Of a stretch of 64,000 bases of DNA, positions 27,401-34,015 are shown one piece after another (the first letter of the stretch is position 1; each line of letters begins with the position of its first letter). The position numbers were made by a program, and so were the translations under genes. The notes under the pieces were generated by a model. That model did no database searches. It saw nothing but the letters and a program-made list of their open reading frames with translations, and was not told the DNA's origin. The stretch is from assembly GCA_946491665.1 (NCBI GenBank), contig CAMLYL010000003.1:27935-91934 (forward strand). The letters run 5' to 3'. Source of the stretch: an uncultured Lachnospiraceae bacterium (GTDB lineage Bacteria > Bacillota > Clostridia > Lachnospirales > Lachnospiraceae).

Positions 27401-28118
27401 GTATCCCTATGATACAGACGAGCCGCTGAAGCAGAAGGTATCTGTTTCAGAGATTAAGCATCGGGCCATGGAGGAGGCCAGAGACATTCTGGAGGAATCT
27501 GCCGCGCAGGAATTGTTCCCCCAGGAGATTCCGACGCCGTATCTGCCGCGGTTTGTGCAGGAGCAGGAGGAGAATCGGGGAGCGCTTCGCGGTACTGCTA
27601 TGCATCGTTTTATGGAATGTCTGGATTTTGCATCTGTTCCAAAACTGAACGGCTGGGAAGCGGCAAAGGAATATCTGGAATCGGCGGCGGCGGAAATGGT
27701 GAAAGAGGAGCGCATGACAGAGGCGGAAATGGAACTGATCAGTCTGTATCAGGTTTACCGGTTTCTGGATACGGAGGAAGCCGGACGGATGACGGAGGCT
27801 GCGAAAAAACAGCTTCTCTGCAGTGAACAGCCTTTTGTGATGTCGCTGCCCGCCTGCCGGGTGTGGCCGCAGACGGAGTCGGAGGAACCGGTTCTGGTTC
27901 AGGGTATCATAGATGTATTCTGGGAGGAAGAGGACGGCATCGTACTGCTGGATTATAAGACAGACCGGGTGGAAAACGCCGGAGAACTGCTGATGCGGTA
28001 CCGGGCGCAGCTTCTGCTTTACGCAGATGCCCTGGACCGGTCCTTTGCAGGGAAAAAAGTAAAGGAAATTCTTATTTATTCTTTCCGGCTGAATCAGATG
28101 ATTCCGGTGGAACGGTAA
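24447..28118 (+). CDS. addA: ATP-dependent helicase/nuclease subunit A, AddA
   Basis: AddA carries the active UvrD-type helicase and the second nuclease site of AddAB. Seen in order: Walker A LVSAAAGSGKTAVLVERI, motif Ia TFTNAAAAEMRERV, motif II IMIDEYQDSN, motif III VGDVKQSIYRFR, motif V-VI segments MTIHKSKGLEFPIV and LRILYVALTRAKEKL, and the C-terminal nuclease LRGTAMHRFMECL with DYKTDRV. ATG 24447 lies one base after the addB stop with GGAG five bases upstream, giving 1223 residues. The order addB-addA in one unit is normal in Firmicutes. No defect is seen. Confidence 0.95.
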   Translation: MRKEVPEREQKTENREENKKDSAVSWTPEQKKVIDLRNRSMLVSAAAGSGKTAVLVERIISIITDPAHPVDVDQLLVVTFTNAAAAEMRERVLKAIEKAAEKDPANVHLQRQMTLIHNAQITTIDSFCSYVLRNYFHRIGLEPGFRIGDPGELTLMREDVCDEVLEAFYKERDPRFLRFTDGYSNAKNDRPIREMILRLYDFSQSYPWPEEWLADCAGQYRADSVEELEQKPWVEGFLSYLHVRIRDEISHYREIYQYTLDDDGPRMYAGTVEDDLRQLEGLLGCTHLEEWQEKLALIDWKRLPPARKYEGSPEKKEAVTDARGRLKDQIKDYRKKYFSADVDEQLEILRRTSEMAEMLVELTNAFAERFRAEKRKKNMMDFSDVEHCALDILVDPSTKEPTETAAEFRERFAEIMIDEYQDSNYVQEALLTAVSGLPEGRENMFMVGDVKQSIYRFRLARPELFMEKYDGFSTEDSTKQRIDLHRNFRSRGEVVDVVNDIFYRIMGRDLGNVEYDSEAALYQGASFEPYEKEDCCRPECLLVIDDPQGEDKKTAEARAAAQRIRSLIEDQEIPGKQYKDCVILLRSLSGWAEIFQEVFEQEGIPLIVSSQTGYFSAREVQVVLSMLRILDNPCQDIPLAAVMRSFIGQFSSSELARIRILEPGLPFYDCVRKLAAEGTELRTGAAGGSDPDMLLLKKTASFWEMLNSFRRRVPYTPVHVLIQQIYEETGFRDYVTALPAGEQRRANLDMLLEKAVAYEKTSYHGLFHFVRYIDRLMKYNVDYGEAERMGEQENAVRLMTIHKSKGLEFPIVILAGMGKAFNTQDVKSSMIFHPEYGVGLKWSDPETRIRRDTLIRQVFSVEMKKENLGEELRILYVALTRAKEKLILIGFGRAEQAENFRRMPEGERLAFSDRMDASCYWDWVLPALGSYGEKYPVEICSFGQRLENESRKQDILREEKRKLKAALDSVDEDIYEQICSRLSWEYPYDTDEPLKQKVSVSEIKHRAMEEARDILEESAAQELFPQEIPTPYLPRFVQEQEENRGALRGTAMHRFMECLDFASVPKLNGWEAAKEYLESAAAEMVKEERMTEAEMELISLYQVYRFLDTEEAGRMTEAAKKQLLCSEQPFVMSLPACRVWPQTESEEPVLVQGIIDVFWEEEDGIVLLDYKTDRVENAGELLMRYRAQLLLYADALDRSFAGKKVKEILIYSFRLNQMIPVER

Positions 28119-28171
28119 GCAGGGAGGACACCTGCGCGGGCAAAGGCAGCCCGGAAAGGAGGAAAGTTATC

Positions 28172-28759
28172 ATGAAGATTATACTGGCTTCTGCGTCGCC
28201 CCGGCGCAGAGAATTGCTGACACAGATGGGACTGGAATTTGAAGTGCGTCCGTCCTGCGGGGAAGAGGTAATTACAAAGGAGACTCCTGCGGAAGCGGTG
28301 ATGGAACTGGCGGAGCAGAAGGCGGCGGAGGTCGCGGGGCTGACAGCGCAGGAGCGGCCAGGTGAAGATGTTCTGGTGATTGGCGCGGATACGGTTGTAG
28401 TGAAGGATCATCAGATCCTTGGGAAGCCGAAGGATGAGACAGATGCGGTCCGGATGCTGCACGGGCTTTCCGGCGATGTGCATCAGGTGTACACTGGCGT
28501 CTGCCTGATTGCTTTACAGGAAGGACTGCAGAGAACCAGAACTTTTTATGAGTCCACGGATGTTCATTTCTATCCCATGACGGATCAGGAGATTCTGGAC
28601 TATGTAAAAACCGGCGATCCCATGGATAAGGCGGGAGCCTACGGAATCCAGGGACTCTGCGGGAAATATATCAGAGGCATTGAGGGAGACTATAATAACG
28701 TGGTGGGACTTCCCATTGCCAGACTGTATCATGAAATGAAAGATTTTATAAAAAAATAA
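28172..28759 (+). CDS. maf: Maf family nucleotide pyrophosphatase
   Basis: Maf proteins hydrolyse non-canonical or selected nucleoside triphosphates (dTTP/UTP or modified bases) and their overproduction blocks septation. The signature LASASPRRRELL opens the 195-residue protein, and GADTVVVKDHQILGKPKD and GDPMDKAGAYGIQG match conserved active-site blocks. The start ATG 28172 has AGGAGG upstream. It follows addA by 53 bases without a terminator, so it may be read as part of the same unit. Confidence 0.93.
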   Translation: MKIILASASPRRRELLTQMGLEFEVRPSCGEEVITKETPAEAVMELAEQKAAEVAGLTAQERPGEDVLVIGADTVVVKDHQILGKPKDETDAVRMLHGLSGDVHQVYTGVCLIALQEGLQRTRTFYESTDVHFYPMTDQEILDYVKTGDPMDKAGAYGIQGLCGKYIRGIEGDYNNVVGLPIARLYHEMKDFIKK

Positions 28760-28818
28760 CTGAGAATGGACAAATCCCATACATCAGATCGTTTTATATA
28801 TGAAGGAGGATATGTCGC

Positions 28819-29271
28819 ATGGATGTAGGTACGAGACAGCGCATACAGGACATTTACCGCCGGAATAACGATATGGTGTACCGGATTTGTTTTTTATATC
28901 TGAAAAATGAGCAGGATGCATATGACGCGGCCCATGAAACCTTTGTCCGCCTCATACAGAAAGATCCGGAATTTCCCGGGGATTCCCGGATGATATTTAC
29001 CGGAGGCGGCTTTTTGTTAAGGTGCGATTCTTCCAGGGAAACACAGTTTTCTCTGAACACCCTGGAAGTGGTTCTGAAAGATGGTACGACATATTATTAT
29101 GATGCGGATAAGAATGTATGGATGGAGCATGCGAAAAGAATTGACGCGGGAGAGATGGAAATTTTCAGAGAAGAATCCGGAATAAAATATATTTCCGGAA
29201 CATTTGAAGATTATATAGATGTAAGTGATATTGTGTCTGTCTCTGTCAATGGAGTTCCCGGTACACTGTAG
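28819..29271 (+). CDS. Chimera: ECF sigma region 2 fused to an anti-sigma-like C-terminal tail
   Basis: Residues 1-50 look like sigma-70 region 2 of an ECF factor (IQDIYRRNNDMVYRICFLYLKNEQDAYDAAHETFVRL), which binds core RNA polymerase and the -10 element. The DNA-binding region 4 that should follow is missing. From about residue 52 the chain turns into a beta-rich segment (NTLEVVLKDGTTYYYD, IVSVSVNGVPGTL) that resembles the extracytoplasmic end of DUF4179-type anti-sigma proteins. No membrane span lies between. The simplest reading is an in-frame deletion across a sigma/anti-sigma pair. A good site (GAAGGAGG) precedes ATG 28819, so it may still be translated, but it is probably a relic. Confidence 0.6.
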   Translation: MDVGTRQRIQDIYRRNNDMVYRICFLYLKNEQDAYDAAHETFVRLIQKDPEFPGDSRMIFTGGGFLLRCDSSRETQFSLNTLEVVLKDGTTYYYDADKNVWMEHAKRIDAGEMEIFREESGIKYISGTFEDYIDVSDIVSVSVNGVPGTL

Positions 29272-29285
29272 AAAAGTTTCATTTA

Positions 29286-29349
29286 CTGGCTGAGTTTTCC
29301 GATCTTTTCTGTATGTTTTTTCAGATATATGCTGGCTGAGTTTCCCGAT
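29286..29349. repeat. Imperfect 18-bp direct repeat upstream of the LysR gene
   Basis: CTGGCTGAGTTTTCCGAT (29286-29303) recurs with one change at 29332-29349, 46 bases apart. The second copy lies at the -35 position of the lysR promoter, so it may be an operator, although it could also be debris from the deletion in the gene before it. Confidence 0.5.
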
Positions 29350-29370
29350 TTATGCTAAACTGGATATAAT
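29342..29370 (+). promoter_or_regulatory. Promoter of the LysR-family gene
   Basis: A consensus -10 TATAAT lies at 29365-29370. The -35 is weak (TTCCCG at 29342-29347, 17 bases away), which fits a regulated promoter. The GTG start is 48 bases downstream. Confidence 0.45.
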
Positions 29371-29418
29371 ACAAATGATCCCGAATCACGGGAGGGGAGA
29401 CCGGAGGAGGAAAAGAGG

Positions 29419-30345
29419 GTGACGATAGCACAGATTAAATATTTCGTAACGGTGGCAAAATGTCTCAGTTTTACAAAGGCGGCAGAGCAGCTTTTTGTTT
29501 CCCAGCCTGCCCTGAGCCGCCATATTAAAAATATGGAGGAAGAGCTGAATATACAGTTATTTGTCCGCACCAGCAACGGGATCCGGCTGACCCCGGCGGG
29601 AAGTTCTCTTTATGTGGGGATGCTCGATATGTACAGCAACTATATTGAGATGGTGCAGAAGGCTGAGAAGATTCAGAAGGGGCTGAGCGGCTCCCTGAAA
29701 ATTGGCATTCTGGATCAGACCAATGTGGCGGATTTCATGCCGCTGATCTATCGTGACTTTCAGAAAAATTATGCCAACGTGGATCTGTCTTTCCAGGAGG
29801 GATCTTTTAAATATCTGCTGTCGGAGCTGTATGCCGGCAGGCTGGATATGATATTTACGCTGAAATTTGAGATTGAGAGAAAAGAGAGCATTATCTATCA
29901 GTATGTGTCCCGGTCTAAGGATTACATTGTTATGAGTAAATTCCATCCTCTTGCCGGAAACGAGAGCGTGACACTGGATGATGTGAAAAATGAAACTTTT
30001 GTATTGATTTCCGAGGAAGATAATCCGGAATCAGCGCCTTTGATTCTGCAGATCTGCAAAGAGCATGGATTTGTGCCTCAGGTACATTACGCGAAGACTC
30101 TGACAGAGCAGATTCTGTGGATCGCGGTAGGAATGGGAGTATCAATTCTGGATTCCAGATGTACACTGAAGATGAATCCGGATGTGAAATTTTTTGAGAT
30201 GGACAGTAACTGGGATCCTTCCCTGGTGGTTGCATGGAATCAGAATAATTACAATCCCCTGATCTCTGTTTTCCTGAAAAATATGAATCAGGTGCTGGGA
30301 CTGGAAAACGAAGATATTCACGGTCTGAACCTGGAAATGCACTGA
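29419..30345 (+). CDS. LysR-family transcriptional regulator
   Basis: The N-terminal winged helix-turn-helix is typical: MTIAQIKYFVTVAKCLSFTKAAEQLFVSQPALSRHIKNMEEELN, followed by a linker helix and a periplasmic-binding-protein-like sensor domain (residues about 90-295). LysR proteins bind DNA as tetramers and respond to a small effector. The start is GTG 29419 with GGAGGAAAAGAGG upstream. It lies next to, and convergent with, the URO-D-family gene, whose divergent promoter region drives the symporter; regulation of that locus is likely by position but not shown. Confidence 0.9.
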   Translation: MTIAQIKYFVTVAKCLSFTKAAEQLFVSQPALSRHIKNMEEELNIQLFVRTSNGIRLTPAGSSLYVGMLDMYSNYIEMVQKAEKIQKGLSGSLKIGILDQTNVADFMPLIYRDFQKNYANVDLSFQEGSFKYLLSELYAGRLDMIFTLKFEIERKESIIYQYVSRSKDYIVMSKFHPLAGNESVTLDDVKNETFVLISEEDNPESAPLILQICKEHGFVPQVHYAKTLTEQILWIAVGMGVSILDSRCTLKMNPDVKFFEMDSNWDPSLVVAWNQNNYNPLISVFLKNMNQVLGLENEDIHGLNLEMH

Positions 30346-30364
30346 TACTAATTTGTTATACTCA

Positions 30365-30380
30365 CCGCCTGTAAAGGCGG
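30365..30380. repeat. Short hairpin CCGCCT-GTAA-AGGCGG
   Basis: A six-base-pair GC-rich hairpin just after the LysR stop, ahead of the main terminator. It has no U-run and its role is not clear. Confidence 0.4.
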
Positions 30381-30401
30381 GAGTCTTCCCACATCTGATG
30401 A

Positions 30402-30449
30402 AAAGCGCTGCAGAACAGATGAGCAATCATGTGTTCTGCAGCGTCTTTA
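30402..30449. terminator. Bidirectional terminator between LysR and URO-D genes
   Basis: CGCTGCAGAACA (30406-30417) pairs perfectly with TGTTCTGCAGCG (30432-30443) across 14 bases. A TCTTTAT tract on the right and AAAA on the left allow use from both convergent genes. Confidence 0.75.
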
Positions 30450-30457
30450 TAATCCTG

Positions 30458-31441
30458 CTATTTATCTTTATAAACAGTCTTTCCGCATTTCAGGATCTCA
30501 TCGATCATGACATCCTTTGACCAGCCGCCGAAAGGAAGGAACATGGGACGGTAGCAGTAGCCCTCTGCCGTCTTATAGAAGGTTTCTCTTACCTGACGGC
30601 GCAGATCCTCTTCAGTCAGTGTACCGGACAGCTCCGCTGTCTGATATTTCTGATAGTCCGGGGTGGTGTGATAGCTCAGCTTATTGCCGGTGATGGCTTT
30701 CAGCTTCGGAATGTCGTTGATCTCCATACCCTGCCATGAGTCGATTCCCAGATCTACAAAATCGGGAACGATCTCTTCCATCTTGCCGCAGGAGTGCATG
30801 TCAAAGATTACGCCCAGTTCGTGGCAGCGGTCAACTGCCTTTTTGATCTGAGGTTTGATCAGTTCTCTCCAGATATCCGGTGAGAAGAACATGCCGTTCT
30901 GGGTTCCCCAGTCATCGTGGAACATAAGTACATCCGGCTTATAAATAGAAATTACTTTTTCCATCAGTCTTAATTTCCATTCCATGAATGCATCGAAAAA
31001 TTCAGCTACCTCATCGGGATCTGTAATCAGAGAGCACAGAGCATTTTCAAATCCCATCAGCATGTGAAGTCGCTCGAAAGGACCGTTTACGAACATCATT
31101 TCAAACACTTTATTTTCTCTGTCGATTTCGCTGATATGATCAATTTCCTCTACTTTGCTCCAGTCCCAGGCATCCAGATCCGGAAATTTTACAACATCCT
31201 TCCAGTCGCAGATATCTTCCAGAATAGGCGGTTGTGTGTGATCCGGAGCAATGGCATCCACGCTGGCTTCGTACTTCCACTGTACACCAAACCAGTCGGT
31301 GCCGCCGGTGGTGTGAGGGGGACGCTCTGCATATGCTTCCGGATTAAATAAAACAAAAATACCGTCGTCTGTAGGAAGCTCATCAGTAGGTTCATGATGG
31401 AAAAAAGCCCATACTCTTTCTTTTGGTGTCATTTCTTTCAT
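30458..31441 (-). CDS. Uroporphyrinogen decarboxylase (URO-D) family protein, methyltransferase-type
   Basis: The 327-residue protein has the TIM-barrel layout of the family that includes HemE and the corrinoid methyltransferases MtaA/CmuA. Visible are an N-terminal TPKERVWAFFHHEPTDELP, a central DVLMFHDDWGTQNGMFFSP and the metal-type segment FDMHSCGKMEEIVPDFVDLG, where His and Cys could bind zinc. The HemE N-terminal Arg motif is absent and no heme genes are nearby, so a methyltransferase or demethylase role is more likely. It is divergent from a sodium symporter, which suggests that the pair imports and uses one substrate. RBS AAGGAG precedes ATG 31441. The exact substrate cannot be read. 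Confidence 0.85.
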   Translation of the reverse strand: MKEMTPKERVWAFFHHEPTDELPTDDGIFVLFNPEAYAERPPHTTGGTDWFGVQWKYEASVDAIAPDHTQPPILEDICDWKDVVKFPDLDAWDWSKVEEIDHISEIDRENKVFEMMFVNGPFERLHMLMGFENALCSLITDPDEVAEFFDAFMEWKLRLMEKVISIYKPDVLMFHDDWGTQNGMFFSPDIWRELIKPQIKKAVDRCHELGVIFDMHSCGKMEEIVPDFVDLGIDSWQGMEINDIPKLKAITGNKLSYHTTPDYQKYQTAELSGTLTEEDLRRQVRETFYKTAEGYCYRPMFLPFGGWSKDVMIDEILKCGKTVYKDK

Positions 31442-31507
31442 AAATAAAGTAACTCCTTCCTGAATGGATTGTTTTTAATGAAAAATCTGCGTCAGCTATC
31501 TGTCTTT

Positions 31508-31536
31508 ATTATAAAATCTTACGCCGGAAATCTCAA
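31508..31536 (-). promoter_or_regulatory. Promoter of the URO-D-family gene
   Basis: On the minus strand TTGAGA (31536-31531) and TATAAT (31513-31508) are 17 bases apart, and the start codon is 67 bases downstream. Confidence 0.75.
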
Positions 31537-31688
31537 ATCGAAAATTGATATATGTGCATACATTTTTGTTATGGAGTGTTAAATGCGGCGGATGACTTTG
31601 AAAAAACAGGAAAACCTTCAATATTTTTATGGAATTAAAGTGGTATACCGCCTATTTAAAATTTGCATGTATTCATCCGGATTTGATA

Positions 31689-31718
31689 TTGGGATTTGCA
31701 ATTCGGACATGTTAAAAT
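31689..31718 (+). promoter_or_regulatory. Promoter of the sodium:solute symporter
   Basis: TTGGGA (31689-31694) and TAAAAT (31713-31718) are 18 bases apart, with a TG one base before the -10 (extended -10). The start codon is 80 bases downstream. Confidence 0.55.
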
Positions 31719-31797
31719 CATTTTATGAAAAATTTGCGCAGATTTTATCGAAATTTAAGAAATTTAATAATCATTTCATTACTAGGAGAGGTGAAAT

Positions 31798-33240
31798 ATG
31801 AATTTAGGCGTATTGATAGCGGTATTGCTTTATGAAGTGATATCCATTGCAGTCGTAACAATCGTATTAACGAAAAGGAACAAAAATAAACATGAGGAGG
31901 GCGGTTTTGCTTTTGCGGGCGGCGGTCTTCCGGCATCACTGGTTGGTATTACACTGGCGCTGACGCTGCTGGGATCTGCTCATAACTGGGGAACCTGCCA
32001 GAACGCGGCAAGTATGGGCGTAATTGCCGCATGGTTTGGTATTGCATGTGCGGTTATGATGGTCGTAATTACTCAGGTAACCGGTCCCTGGATGCGGCGT
32101 ACCGGTGCGAAGACAGCAGGTGAATTTCTGGGAAAAATTTTCGGAGTCACCTCCGGACGGATGATTTCCTGTATGAATGCGGCTCTGATTATCGGTATGT
32201 GCTGTCTGGAGATGGAAGCAATTGCGGTAACATTTTCTCTGATGACCGGATGGTCATATACGGTATGCGCAATTATCGGCGGTGTGATCGCGGTGCTGTA
32301 TGTGCTGCTTGCGGGTATGAAAGAGATTGCATGGCTGAACCTGATTAACGCGATCCTGATGTATGTGGCTCTGATCATGGTATTTATCAGTCTGTGTACA
32401 AAGCTGCCGGGTGGCTGGGACGCTGTGGAGACAACGATGAAAGCCTCAGAGGATACAGCATGGATGACGGATCTGTTCGGAAATCCGGCCTTGATTGTCG
32501 GTTTTGCTATTCCTTCTGCTCTGGGAGCATCTCTGTTCCATGGTGTGGCGCAGACAGGATATCAGCCGATTGCTACAGCGAAAAACAATAAGGAAGTAAA
32601 AAAATCTATCTGGTTTGCAGGTCCGATTAACGGCTGTTTCTGTATTCTTCCCGCATTGATCGGCGTAGCCGCGTTTTCCATCATTATTTACCGTCAGGCA
32701 GGCGATATGATGATGACTCCGGCGATGCTGGCTGACCTTCTGCCGAAGCCGGTACTGATGCTTCTGATGGCCGGATTCCTGGGCGTGGATCTGTCTTCCT
32801 TTGCGGTAATGTCACTGGCTCCTGCCACAATCGTATCTCATGATATGTATACACTGAAGAATCCGAAGGCAACAGAAGCACAGAAAACAAAGTTGACCCG
32901 TGTACTGATTGTAGTAATCGGTATTGTATCAGTTCTGATCTGTAATTTCCAGCCGGCAGTTGTTGATATGGTAAACTGGAGTTTCGCTTTTGGTGTTCCG
33001 GTATTTGTCATGGCAATTATCGGACTCTGGTGGAAACGTTCCCCGAAAGCGTCTGTGATTACATTCATTATTACCTGGATTGTAGTATGTATCTGGAGTA
33101 CTTTTGGACTGCAGACCTATCTTGGGCTGGCAAACTTCCATGTAAGTTACATTTCTCTGATTGCATCTCTTGTGGTGGGGGTAATTTCTACTGCAGTTTG
33201 CAAAGGGAAGAAGGGACTTTTTGTTAAACAGGGCAAATAA
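31798..33240 (+). CDS. Sodium:solute symporter (SSS family)
   Basis: The 480-residue protein has about 12-13 hydrophobic spans and the core SSS pattern: GGGLPASLVGITLALTLLGSAHNWGTCQNAASMG near spans 1-2 and AGEFLGKIFG in the loop after span 2, as in PutP/PanF-type carriers that use a sodium gradient. ATG 31798 has GGAGAGG upstream. The substrate is unknown; its divergent partner is a URO-D-type enzyme, so a methylated compound is a reasonable guess. Two single-span small proteins follow immediately and are probably part of the carrier. Confidence 0.88.
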   Translation: MNLGVLIAVLLYEVISIAVVTIVLTKRNKNKHEEGGFAFAGGGLPASLVGITLALTLLGSAHNWGTCQNAASMGVIAAWFGIACAVMMVVITQVTGPWMRRTGAKTAGEFLGKIFGVTSGRMISCMNAALIIGMCCLEMEAIAVTFSLMTGWSYTVCAIIGGVIAVLYVLLAGMKEIAWLNLINAILMYVALIMVFISLCTKLPGGWDAVETTMKASEDTAWMTDLFGNPALIVGFAIPSALGASLFHGVAQTGYQPIATAKNNKEVKKSIWFAGPINGCFCILPALIGVAAFSIIIYRQAGDMMMTPAMLADLLPKPVLMLLMAGFLGVDLSSFAVMSLAPATIVSHDMYTLKNPKATEAQKTKLTRVLIVVIGIVSVLICNFQPAVVDMVNWSFAFGVPVFVMAIIGLWWKRSPKASVITFIITWIVVCIWSTFGLQTYLGLANFHVSYISLIASLVVGVISTAVCKGKKGLFVKQGK

Positions 33241-33255
33241 GAAGGAGGTATTTCT

Positions 33256-33381
33256 ATGCATATGTGTATCGTTTCAATTGTAGAGGTTGTTGTGATTGTA
33301 TTTGCAATCACCGGAATCGGCTTTGCAATTGGGAAATTAAACAAGTTTGGAGACAGTGACGATGTCTGGAAGGAGGAGTAG
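33256..33381 (+). CDS. Single-span small protein 1 (41 residues), probable symporter accessory
   Basis: ATG 33256 lies 15 bases after the symporter stop behind GGAGG. The product MHMCIVSIVEVVVIVFAITG is one membrane helix, then IGFAIGKLNKF and an acidic tail (GDSDDVWKEE). Very small single-span proteins encoded beside SSS carriers are known as symporter accessory proteins in other bacteria and archaea. The spacing and strong site support translation. Too short for normal gene callers. Confidence 0.7.
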   Translation: MHMCIVSIVEVVVIVFAITGIGFAIGKLNKFGDSDDVWKEE

Positions 33382-33384
33382 TTA

Positions 33385-33516
33385 ATGGATACAACCCAGA
33401 TCTGGATGCTGTGCGTCATCCTTGCAATGGTATTTTTTATGATTCTTACTGCGGTATGGAGCAAACAGGGAAAAAGCAACGGAAATCAGGAACAGATTGA
33501 AACAACGGAAGAGTAA
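33385..33516 (+). CDS. Single-span small protein 2 (43 residues), probable symporter accessory
   Basis: ATG 33385 comes three bases after the previous stop, with AAGGAGGAG upstream. A short N terminus (MDTTQIW) leads into one hydrophobic helix (MLCVILAMVFFMILTAVW), then a polar tail (SKQGKSNGNQEQIETTEE). It has the same layout as small protein 1 but no obvious sequence identity with it. The pair could form a two-part regulatory or stabilising subunit for the carrier; this is inference. Confidence 0.7.
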   Translation: MDTTQIWMLCVILAMVFFMILTAVWSKQGKSNGNQEQIETTEE

Positions 33517-33543
33517 AAGGATTATAAAAAATAAGCGCTGAAA

Positions 33544-33598
33544 GAATCGCTGCCGTTTCAGATTTACGGAAACGGCGGCGGTTCTTTCTGTCATTTTT
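33544..33598 (+). terminator. Terminator of the symporter operon
   Basis: GAATCGCTGCCGTTTC (33544-33559) pairs with GAAACGGCGGCGGTTC (33569-33584) through 16 positions including two G-U pairs, with a nine-base loop, followed by TTTCTGTCATTTTT. Confidence 0.85.
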
Positions 33599-33618
33599 CC
33601 CGATTTTTGAAATAAAAG

Positions 33619-33647
33619 TTGCGGGAATGTCCGGGAACCGTTATAAT
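33619..33647 (+). promoter_or_regulatory. Promoter upstream of the 87-residue gene
   Basis: TTGCGG (33619-33624) and consensus TATAAT (33642-33647) are 17 bases apart, 75 bases before ATG 33723. Confidence 0.65.
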
Positions 33648-33722
33648 CTATGTGACATGGGATTCCCGAAGACGGAACGGCTCATGTGAAACAGATATTA
33701 TGAAAAAGAAGGGGACAGAGCT

Positions 33723-33986
33723 ATGAGTCAGTACGATAAGGTAGTAATTGATACATTTATAAAGAATCAGCTGCAGCTTTTTCCGGAAAAAGTGGCAGAA
33801 ACTGCAGAGGAGGCGGAGGAGTTTCTGGAGATCTGTGACGCGGTTGTCTGCAAAAATATCAAAGAGGTACGGGAATATTTTGATGAGTGCGGAGCAGATA
33901 TTTCAGGAATGAGCAATAAGGATCTGGCTGAGGCCCAGGAGGTTTTTGCTCTTCCGGACGGAAGATATCTGGTAGTGGAAGGCTGA
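33723..33986 (+). CDS. Small acidic conserved-type protein, function unknown (87 residues)
   Basis: The product starts MSQYDKVVIDTFIKNQLQLFPE, has a Glu-rich helix (AETAEEAEEFLEICDAVV) and ends PDGRYLVVEG. It is strongly acidic and soluble. Similar proteins occur in Clostridia, where they tend to carry a glyoxalase or hypothetical label; I see no metal-binding motif that would support an enzyme call. It has its own promoter (33619-33647) and is followed by the PrsA-like gene with no terminator, so the two may form an operon. Confidence 0.7.
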   Translation: MSQYDKVVIDTFIKNQLQLFPEKVAETAEEAEEFLEICDAVVCKNIKEVREYFDECGADISGMSNKDLAEAQEVFALPDGRYLVVEG

Positions 33987-34015
33987 TTTTAAAATTATAC
34001 ATTGGGAGAAAAGAC

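Larger units (their letters stand above)
31442..31797. other. Divergent regulatory region (356 bp) between URO-D gene and symporter
   Basis: This AT-rich region holds one good promoter in each direction (31508-31536 leftward, 31689-31718 rightward) and no convincing gene. An open frame at 31583-31801 covers the rightward promoter and lacks a ribosome site. It is the likely target of the nearby LysR regulator. Confidence 0.6.

Noticed and set aside
30361..30443. Possible insertion-sequence end of the IS200/IS605 type (small hairpin near a GC-rich palindrome)
   Set aside because: No transposase or second end is nearby; the larger palindrome works simply as a bidirectional terminator.
31583..31801. 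72-codon frame between the URO-D and symporter genes
   Set aside because: It overlaps the rightward promoter, lacks a ribosome site and ends over the symporter start.
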